From: Pigoraptor vietnamica
Taxonomy: Eukaryota > Opisthokonta > Filasterea
Direction: 5' to 3'
DNA: 10,591 nt
Assembly (NCBI GenBank): GCA_943704525.1
Contig: CALSCQ010001023.1
Coordinates: 1-10,591 of the forward strand
Positions within the stretch are counted from its first letter, which is position 1; each line of letters opens with the position of its first letter. The notes under the pieces are model-generated. The model saw only the letters and a list, made by a program, of their open reading frames with translations, was not told the DNA's origin and made no database searches. Shown in pieces: positions 1-6,388 of this stretch. The translations under genes and the position numbers were made by a program.

Positions 1-204
1 AAATAAGTCGACTAAATTCCAGTTACTATGTAGATTTCGATACTGAAGCCTGTTGTATCGGATTAACTATGACCCAACTTGTGTGGAATTTTTTCTTATC
101 CAAGGGGTCCTTTAAGAGACTGGTGCGCGTCATCAAAATTTCCGTGCTCTTACCTTCGCCTTCGGAGCGGAGAGAGTGTGCACGAGGCGAAAACAGCGCA
201 CGCG
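1..204. other. Non-coding left edge
   Basis: I see no credible gene here. The short open frames on both strands have no family resemblance and overlap one another. The stretch is AT-richer than the rest of the window up to about position 120 and leads into the CCAAT cluster. It could be distal promoter sequence or the flank of a gene outside the window. Confidence 0.4.
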
Positions 205-509
205 ATTGGACGAAGAGAGTGTATGTGCGCACTTTTTAGTGACGTGGAAACGCGGCAACCAATCAAAAGGCAAGGTGGAATAAACGCAACCAATCAGAAT
301 GCGCCGTACACGGGAGATAAATGGCTCCACTTCCGACACAATAGCCAATTGTCGGAGGGCACTTTCCATTATGAGTTATCGCCTGAAGTACTTACCAATC
401 GCAGTGCAGCTGCGTGAAGCAAACGTCACCAATAAGCAGAATTCTGAGAGCGAGAAATCACATGCCCCATCGGCGGCTACGTCACACACTGGCCGGGTGG
501 GCATATATA
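205..509 (+). promoter_or_regulatory. CCAAT-box cluster with TATA box (RNA polymerase II-type promoter)
   Basis: An inverted CCAAT (ATTGG) lies at 205-209, and forward CCAAT pentamers lie at 259-263, 290-294, 345-349, 395-399 and 429-433. TATATA at 504-509 follows about 70 bp later. This order, with the TATA box nearest the gene, is that of a strong polymerase II promoter; CCAAT is the known target of the heterotrimeric NF-Y/HAP complex. A transcription start near 530-540 would be expected on the + strand. Just past the TATA box the octamer CCGGCGCC occurs twice (510-517 and 521-528). The nearest long ORF begins 400 bp downstream at 912, so either that gene has a long leader or the promoter drives another transcript. 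Confidence 0.55.
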
Positions 510-911
510 CCGGCGCCCAGCCGGCGCCATCAACCTTAAACGCTATCTTTTATGAGTTACAGACTCGAAACTTTTACGAGACAGCAACACGACGTCACCG
601 TATTCACCGCCGGCGAGCGATAACCGCCGATTTGAACCGTGACAGCTCAGCACTTCGGGGTACTGACGCACCGAATCAGCGGCAGTCTGAATGTGATCGG
701 CGGCGGCCGGCGGGGCCGGATATCAACGACAACAAGCGGACCAGAACATGAATCAACCCTCGCAGTTGTAACGATAACGGTTAGCGGTCGGTATGCTTGT
801 CAATGACGGAAATTTGCCGGCTGACTAGATATTTATCTGAACTGTGCGACGCCAACCGACAGACTCCACAGCGGCCGCGGCCGGTAGCGTACAGCCCTCT
901 GGCCGTCGAAT
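510..911 (+). other. Leader region with several upstream ATGs
   Basis: No long gene is visible between the TATA box and the 912 start. If transcribed from about 535, the RNA would carry short upstream ORFs: 23 codons from 552, 7 codons from 748, 11 codons from 792, and a longer frame from 803 that overlaps the main ORF. That many upstream ATGs would hinder translation of the 912 ORF, so a 5'UTR intron or a later start site is plausible; a weak AT-rich TATA-like patch lies near 828-835. Several AG dinucleotides at 860-928 could serve as acceptors, but I cannot choose one. Confidence 0.35.
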
Positions 912-2477
912 ATGCGTCGCCTGCACAGTGGCGGTCCCATGTCGGACGACGACCGAGTGCATTACGGCAGCGTCTCCACGGCGCCCACCGGCCTGCAGGA
1001 CGCGCAACCGAATGCCCCTGTACCGGCGACGAAAACGACATTTCTTTCAACATCTCTCACCGCTGCGTCCCTCGCGAACAAGGCTGCCCCGGGATTCAGT
1101 GTCAAGGCGGATGGTACCCTCGAGCGATTGGAGGGACTGTCGGCGGTTACAGGTGCCTGCGACGTGCAACTCCCACCCGGAGGAACTCACGTTCACTACT
1201 CCTACGAAGAGTTCGGCAAAGCCCGTACCTTCAGCGGCGCTTTCGAAATCGACGCCGCCGTGCTCGATGTTGGCGGCGAAGTCGCTCTCAAAGCCGTTTT
1301 CGAGACGCTAGAGCATAGTGCGGCGGCAGTCGTCCGCAAAGACATCGCTGAAGCACGATACGACGTTTCCAAGGCAGCACGGCGAGGCTCACGAACCGAC
1401 GGTGACATCAACACACTTTCGGCTGCGGAATTGGCAATCTTCAAGTACGTTCGCGATGCTGCGAACCGCATTCGGCAGGCGAAGGCCATCTTCCGACGCC
1501 ATGCGGCTAACATCAGTCGTCTTCAAACGACACGAGATATCGTCGACGACTTCGGCGTCGCCCTCGTGACGAGGCTTTTATACGGCGTGCGTGCGCGCGT
1601 GACCCTCACGGCGAATGCCCATACCAAGGACTGCGCCGCAAAGGCCGACCTGCACGCCCGGGCACAAGTCGCGCGTGCGTCGGTGGAGCTTCTCTCGACG
1701 TTCAAGCAGTTCAAGTCCCGCTTCGAGTACAGCGCTCACGTGGAAGGCGGCGCCCCTCAAGACGCGAAGGCGCTCGAAATGCCGACGACGCTCCTCGACT
1801 CAGATGAGCCTCGCAACAAGTGGATTTCGTCTGCGTCCCTCGATACGGCGGTCGTCGTCGACGCTTCAATCGTGTATCTGTGGACGCTTCTCGAGCAGGC
1901 GAGTTTCGTCGAAGAGGCCTCGCTCTTCCGCAAGGCGTACCTCGACCTGCGGGCACACGACCAGCGCCACCACCTCATCCAGTTCAGTCCGCGGGCTGGG
2001 TCAGGCGATGCGAACGACCCTACGCTTCGGTACGCGAGGCGAACTGTGACGCCGAAGTCGCGTGGAAAACTCGATTTGACGATCAATCGCGAGGACGCAA
2101 TCCGAGTCGTGGTGGAGAGTGTGCCGAACTCGCAGGGACAAATGTTCTACCTCCGTGTTGACGATCCTTCCTGCGCCGACGCTCAGTACCTCGGCTGCGA
2201 AGTGCAGAAATGGTATAAGCGGGGACCTCGCCGCATCGTCATCACTGATACGGAGCACCGGTGCGCCTTCACGACGCTCGACGATGTTGTCGATCTCGAC
2301 GCCGACGCGACAGACTCTCTTCTCGTGGTCGGTTCCAAGAACATCCACCCCATCGACCACGAGAAGGGACGGGTGTACCGGCATTCGAACAACGTGAAGA
2401 ACCTCGCCGACCTAGCGAGCCTCAACTTCGACTGCACTCTGTGCCCCTTGATTGAAGCATACCGCGCCAGGCTTTAG
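912..2477 (+). CDS. Divergent MACPF-like protein, possibly SNTX-type (521 aa)
   Basis: This is a single-exon ORF from ATG 912 (A at -3; in-frame TAG at 885) to TAG 2475-2477. A second in-frame ATG at 939 is an alternative start. Residues 43-145 look beta-rich, with short Ser/Gly strands (KARTFSGAFEIDAAVLDVGG at 103-122). Residues 165-205 are helical. At 212-232 comes VDDFGVALVTRLLYGVRARV, which resembles the conserved core of MACPF-type proteins. It is followed by an amphipathic Ala-rich segment, a strand ending in VEGG (277-280) and a W-SS-LDTAVVV segment (304-316), in the order of that fold. The stonustoxin subgroup is my best match by pattern, from memory. The family forms ring-shaped membrane pores, but some members are not lytic. 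I see no signal peptide or membrane helix, which suggests a cytosolic protein or unconventional release. The C-terminal part (375-521) is unassigned. Confidence in the gene is high, in the family moderate. Confidence 0.6.
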   Translation: MRRLHSGGPMSDDDRVHYGSVSTAPTGLQDAQPNAPVPATKTTFLSTSLTAASLANKAAPGFSVKADGTLERLEGLSAVTGACDVQLPPGGTHVHYSYEEFGKARTFSGAFEIDAAVLDVGGEVALKAVFETLEHSAAAVVRKDIAEARYDVSKAARRGSRTDGDINTLSAAELAIFKYVRDAANRIRQAKAIFRRHAANISRLQTTRDIVDDFGVALVTRLLYGVRARVTLTANAHTKDCAAKADLHARAQVARASVELLSTFKQFKSRFEYSAHVEGGAPQDAKALEMPTTLLDSDEPRNKWISSASLDTAVVVDASIVYLWTLLEQASFVEEASLFRKAYLDLRAHDQRHHLIQFSPRAGSGDANDPTLRYARRTVTPKSRGKLDLTINREDAIRVVVESVPNSQGQMFYLRVDDPSCADAQYLGCEVQKWYKRGPRRIVITDTEHRCAFTTLDDVVDLDADATDSLLVVGSKNIHPIDHEKGRVYRHSNNVKNLADLASLNFDCTLCPLIEAYRARL

Positions 2478-3023
2478 CGTCGGAATCCGCGGGTGTCGTT
2501 CGAAACGGGCCGCCGGTCGCAGGCGGGCCGAGCTTGAACCGGCTCACGTGACCGGCGTCGCCAACAACCTCCGCACTGCACCAGTGATGTGATATGATAA
2601 ATATACGACAAATTTTTGCTCGAGCGTTCGAAGTGCAAGCGCATGCGAACCCATCGCATCAGCTACAGATGCGCACACACAGGGGCGTCAATGCCGCGTT
2701 GCCTACGATTTTGGCCCGCCGCAGCGCAATAACTTCGAACGGCTCGGCGTCATAGATGTGTCAGGCCATACATAAGCACACCACACACACATACACACAC
2801 ACACACGCACGCACGCACGCACGCACGCACACACTCACACACACACACACACGCGCGCGCACACACACACGCACACGCACACGCACGCACACGCACACGC
2901 ACACGCACACGCACACGCACACGCACACGCACACGCACACGCACACGCACGCGCACCACACACACCTCCTACTTTACGGGTCATGGCGATGACATGGACA
3001 ATAGAACAATTTACCCAAGCACA
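2478..3023. other. Convergent intergenic region with microsatellite
   Basis: This region separates the 3' ends of the 912-2477 (+) gene and Myb copy 1 (-). It contains an AT-rich patch at 2590-2622 that could hold 3'-end processing signals for the + strand gene, and the large CA-type repeat described separately. The apparent ORFs across the repeat on both strands encode only Thr-His or Val-Arg/Val-Cys strings and are artefacts. Confidence 0.5.
2777..2966. repeat. CA/CACACG compound microsatellite
   Basis: About 190 bp of almost uninterrupted alternating purine-pyrimidine sequence. It begins with CA dinucleotides, then a CGCA tetramer run (about 2805-2830), more CA, a short CGCGCGCG (2852-2859), and then a clean array of ten ACGCAC hexamers at 2891-2950. 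The order suggests stepwise growth of higher-order units from CA. Such tracts can adopt Z-DNA and are length-polymorphic by slippage. The hexamer does not match a known telomere repeat. Confidence 0.95.
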
Positions 3024-4322
3024 TCACACACGCGCCGCTCCACACACAAACGGCCGTATCGCGGGGTGCTTCGCCACAGCCCCAATCGGCAACTTGCGCC
3101 CTTCGCATATCGGACGCGGCCACGACCACGGCGGCACCCACACACGCGTCGCCCCCTCCTTCCACTCCTCCGCCGACAGACGACGCTCCAGTTCCTGCAC
3201 CGCGTCCATCGCCGCGCCCCTCCTCGCCCCGCTCGCCCTGTTCAGCGCATCCCAGTCCACCTGCGACGCACCGTCCATTCCGAGGCACAGCGCCACCCAA
3301 TTGCGCGCAGCTTCCGCGTCCTTGAACGACGACAGCGGCCCGTCCACGGCGCCGTCCGCGCGCAGAATACGCACGAGGGAGGTGACTTCGTTGCGAATGG
3401 GAACACGCAGCCACTTTGGGAGCAGTCTCAGATCATAGCGACCGCAAATTGAAGAAACCGAACGACCCTCAAACTCCTTTGCGAAGTCGTCCCACTTGCG
3501 CCCGTTCTTCTCAACCGCAGCGCGCAGCAGCGCGTCCTCCTCCGGGGTGAAGAGGGCACTCTTTGTCCTGGGCCTTACTGTTGTACGCGTCGCATCTCTG
3601 AACATATACATGCAGTCAGTGCTTGTTCGTCCCCCGCCCACGTGACGCGCGACCGCATCCCAATCGCGCCCGTGTGCCACAACGCCCTCGAGAAGGCGCC
3701 GTCGCTCGTCCTCACCCCACGGCGAAACGTTCGCTAATACCAGCTCCCACCGCCGGCGCAAAACTCTATCAGACCTCGCGCGGCCCATGCTTTTCGACAA
3801 GAGGGACCAATTCGTGAGCCCATGTGCGTCGACGTGCGCGCGTATCGCGGCGTCTTCCTCGGCGGTAAAGGGCCCGTGTCGCAGCCGAGGGTCAAGCACA
3901 TCCAAGAAGCGGCCCTCAATTTGCGCAGATTTCTTGCCCAGGGCGTTCGCAATCTCCGTCCACCCGGCGCCCTCCTTGAGCATCGCGACAATGCGGCGGT
4001 CGTCGTCGTGCGTGAAGATAGACGAACGAACTGTCGGAACGACGGGCGCAGAGGGGTCCAGCGCACTCCGCATCTCGTCCGTCAGTCGAGGAAGAGGGGC
4101 CTTTCTTCCCTCTGTCGGGTCCTTGCGTTTTCTTATGGACGATGCATTCTGTTCGTACGCTTTCACGGCATCGCGAAAGAGGTCCGTCTGCCGCAACGAC
4201 GCCCACCAGGAAACGCTCGTCCGCACACTCGCGGGTTTCGCTGCGCTCGACAAAAGCGCCGACAGAACAGCGCGGCATGCGAGCGGTCGCAAAGGGAGGC
4301 GCAAGAGCGGCGAGAGTGCCAT
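3024..4322 (-). CDS. Myb-repeat protein copy 1: presequence, four Myb-like repeats, conserved C-terminal domain (432 aa)
   Basis: Reads right to left, ending in TGA at 3024-3026. I start at the ATG at 4320-4322, because its pyrimidine-rich leader and next residues align with copies 2 and 3; an in-frame ATG 14 codons upstream (4362-4364) would give 446 aa. The first 35 residues are Arg/Leu/Ser/Ala-rich with no acidic residue, typical of a mitochondrial presequence. A block WASLRQTDLFRDAVKAY follows. Four Myb/SANT-like repeats have aromatic triads F103-W121-F139, F152-W172-W192, W202-W221-F241 and F258-W277-Y296, each spaced 18-20 residues as in Myb. The C-terminal part (about 300-432) starts LLPKWLR and ends in a Trp/Pro-rich segment; I know no family for it. 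Likely a mitochondrial DNA-binding protein; nuclear action is possible if the presequence reading is wrong. Target unknown. Confidence 0.8.
   Translation of the reverse strand: MALSPLLRLPLRPLACRAVLSALLSSAAKPASVRTSVSWWASLRQTDLFRDAVKAYEQNASSIRKRKDPTEGRKAPLPRLTDEMRSALDPSAPVVPTVRSSIFTHDDDRRIVAMLKEGAGWTEIANALGKKSAQIEGRFLDVLDPRLRHGPFTAEEDAAIRAHVDAHGLTNWSLLSKSMGRARSDRVLRRRWELVLANVSPWGEDERRRLLEGVVAHGRDWDAVARHVGGGRTSTDCMYMFRDATRTTVRPRTKSALFTPEEDALLRAAVEKNGRKWDDFAKEFEGRSVSSICGRYDLRLLPKWLRVPIRNEVTSLVRILRADGAVDGPLSSFKDAEAARNWVALCLGMDGASQVDWDALNRASGARRGAAMDAVQELERRLSAEEWKEGATRVWVPPWSWPRPICEGRKLPIGAVAKHPAIRPFVCGAARV
3225..3369 (-). repeat. 145-nt tract homogenised among the Myb paralogs (copy 1)
   Basis: This stretch encodes part of the C-terminal domain. 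It differs from the copy 3 tract (7372-7516, opposite strand) at 2 of 145 positions and from the copy 2 tract (4905-5049) at 5, with silent codon positions as conserved as the rest. The Myb repeats of the same genes are far more diverged. Confidence 0.85.
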
Positions 4323-4364
4323 GGAGAGAGAAGAACAACGGTCGATTGGCACAGTTGAGACCAT

Positions 4365-4703
4365 GCGCTAAAACTGAGTGCTTGCACTGTGTTCGGCATG
4401 TGAGGTGGGTTACATATCTGTTACGTTCGAGCGACTTACTATGTTACGTGTGCTTCAATCGGCCTGCTTCAATGGCTCTGCGACGAGCCAGCTTCATATC
4501 TCACGTCTTCTCTCTGCTGTACTGCGCGCGGGCGTCGTCCATGCCTTTCCTCCGACCCACACTGTCGTACAAATACCATGCTCCATGCCTCGCACCCACG
4601 CAATGGAACAGTCGTCCACGCAGCTAGTCATTCGCACTAAATTAGCAATACTATCGCCGCCAACAAAGGACTGCCGACGAGCTGTCGTTTCACTCTAGTC
4701 ACG
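4365..4703. other. Spacer between Myb copies 1 and 2
   Basis: This lies upstream of copy 1 and downstream of copy 2 on the minus strand, so it should hold the copy 1 promoter and the copy 2 3' flank. I see no convincing TATA box on the minus strand and no supported gene. The remaining short open frames have no recognisable content. Confidence 0.4.
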
Positions 4704-4904
4704 TCACCCATGCGCTGTTCCACACACAAACGGCCGTATCGCGGTGTGCTTCGCCACAGCCCCAATCGGCGACGCGCGCCCTTCGCATATCGGACGCGGC
4801 CACGACCACGACGGCACCCACACACGCGTCGCCCCCTCCTTCCACTCATCCGTTGACAGACGCCGCTCAAGTTCCTGCACCGCGTCCATCGCCGCGCCCC
4901 TATG

Positions 4905-5049
4905 CGCCCCGCTCGCCCTGTTCAGCGCATCCCAGTCCACCTGCGACGCGCCGTCCATTCCGAGACACAGCGCCACCCAATTGCGCGCAGCTTCCGCGTC
5001 CTTGAACGACGACAGCGGCCCGTCCATGGCGCCGTCCGCACGCAGAATG
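4905..5049 (-). repeat. 145-nt tract homogenised among the Myb paralogs (copy 2)
   Basis: Differs from the copy 3 tract at 3 of 145 positions and from copy 1 at 5, despite greater divergence in the Myb repeats just upstream in the coding direction. Confidence 0.85.
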
Positions 5050-5857
5050 CGCACGAGGGGGCCGATTTCGTTGCGAATGGGAATGCGGAGCCACTTTGGG
5101 AGCAGGGTCCGTTCATAGCGAACGCGAATGGCATCGGCCGACCGCCACTCAAACTCCCTTGAGATGTCGTCCCACTTGCGCCCGTTCTTCTCCACCGCAG
5201 CGCACAGCCGCGCGTCCTCCTCCGGGGTGTAGTACGAATACTCTTTCCTGGGCCCCATTTTCGTACGCATCGCATTTCTGAACAAAGTAGCGCAGTCATG
5301 TTTCGTCCGTCCGCCCACGTGACGCGCGACCGCATCCCAATCGCGCCTGTGTGCCTTAACGCCCTCGAGAAGGCGCCGTCGCTCGTCCTCACTCCACGGC
5401 GAAGGGCTCGCTAACGCAATCTCCCACCGCTGACGCAACCCAATATCACTCCTGGCGTGGCCCATGCTTTTCGTCAAGAGGGGCCAATTCGTGGGCCCGT
5501 GTGCGTCGACGTGCGCGCGTATCGCCGCGTCTTCCTCGGCGGTAAAGGGCCCGCTTCGCAGCCGAGGGTCGAGCGCATCCGCGAAACGATGATGGACCTG
5601 TTTTACTTTCTTGCCGAGGGCGTTCGCAATCTCCATCCACCTGGCGCCCTCCTTCAGCATTGCAATAATGCGGCGGTCGTCGTCGTGCGTGAAGAGGGAA
5701 GAGCGCTGCGCTGAAACTACGGGCGCAGAGGGGTCCAGCGCACTCCGCATCTCTTCCGTCTGTCGACGAAAAGAAGCCTTTCTTCGTTCCGTCGGGTCCT
5801 TGCGTTTCCTCCCCAAGCACGCCGCACTCTGTTCGTGCGCTTTCACGGCATCGCGGA

Positions 5858-5891
5858 AGAGGTCCGTCTATACCAGAGGTCCGTCTATACC
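5858..5891. repeat. 17-bp perfect tandem duplication
   Basis: AGAGGTCCGTCTATACC occurs twice, at 5858-5874 and 5875-5891, without a mismatch. Copies 1 and 3 have only one equivalent unit. It lies at the presequence/body junction of Myb copy 2 and, with a nearby 13-nt deletion, shifts the frame by a net +4 nt. Confidence 0.97.
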
Positions 5892-6006
5892 AACGAAGCC
5901 CACACCGCACACTCGCGGGTTTCGCTGCGCTCGACAAAAGCGCCGACGGAACAGCACGGCATGCGAGCGTCCGCAAGGGAAAGCGCAAGAGCAGCGAGAG
6001 TATCAT

Positions 6007-6388
6007 GGGAGAAAAGAGACGGAAAGAACACTGCGAACGTGCATCTTAGACGGGCCGCAACGACTGCCGACCTTCAAACACAAACACAAACACACGCAGC
6101 GAGTATGTGGCTCACGTGCTTCTAATGTGTGGTGAGGGTTTTACATCATCAAGCCCTATCACCCCTGTAGTACCTCCCTCGTGTCGACGTCCAGCTGAAC
6201 ACGTTTTTCCGGGTGTTCTCGTTCATCCTCCACTCCGCTCTCTCGCATCGTTTCTTCCGCCGTGCTCGCGTTGGGGCCTGTGGCTGCTCACTCGCTTTGC
6301 CTTTCGCGGGCAGTTCTTAGAAAGTCTTTATAGTAGCGTCTCTCACCCTCTCAGCCATATTTTTCGCTTCCACTCTCCCACAATTTTC
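6007..6388. promoter_or_regulatory. Divergent promoter region between Myb copies 2 and 3
   Basis: This lies head-to-head between copy 2 (-) and copy 3 (+). It contains a CACGTG E-box palindrome at 6113-6118, a short CAAACA-rich run at about 6077-6095, and TTTATAG at 6327-6333, which is a candidate TATA element 56 bp before the copy 3 ATG. The copy 3 frame happens to stay open back to 6107, with an ATG at 6125, but that extension has no resemblance to the paralogs and I treat it as leader. Confidence 0.45.

Larger units (their letters stand above)
4704..6006 (-). pseudogene. Myb-repeat protein copy 2, disrupted at its 5' end
   Basis: Read on the minus strand, ATG 6004-6006 opens a presequence very like copy 1 (shared block LLSSAAKPASVR). 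That frame then leaves register with the body. Relative to copy 1 there is a 13-nt deletion just after this block, then a 17-bp tandem duplication (5858-5891), and a TAG in the body frame at 5868-5870. From 5867 down to the TGA at 4704-4706 the body is fully open and keeps all four Myb-like repeats and the C-terminal domain. The body frame has no ATG before 5748-5750, just ahead of repeat 1. Options: a recent pseudogene; a shorter protein without presequence from 5750; or a tiny GT-AG intron, since removing 43 nt from GTGCGG to the second TATAG would rejoin the frames. The intact body argues that any loss is recent. Confidence 0.7.

Noticed and set aside
299-751. 150-codon ORF through the promoter region
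   Set aside because: It runs through the CCAAT boxes and the TATA box and is of low complexity; kept only as a curiosity because of its internal MSYRL start.
797-1318. Overlapping plus-strand frames (797-1318 and 844-1311)
   Set aside because: Arg/Ser-rich shadows of the 912-2477 gene; they end without any recognisable domain.
2891-2950. Telomeric or subtelomeric repeat
   Set aside because: ACGCAC hexamers do not match known telomere units and lie inside a CA microsatellite between two genes.
2750-2992. ORFs of 66-78 codons on both strands with Thr-His, Val-Arg or Val-Cys strings
   Set aside because: They are six-frame readings of the CA microsatellite and not proteins.
3024-4322. Assignment of the Myb genes as SNAP190/SNAPc4 because of four repeats
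   Set aside because: SNAPc4 is much longer, nuclear and has other conserved parts; here there is a presequence and a different C-terminal domain in several diverged copies.
6107-6388. N-terminal extension of Myb copy 3
   Set aside because: The frame is open but has no counterpart in copies 1 and 2, would bury the presequence, and lies over the TATA-like element; its leftmost start is GTG.
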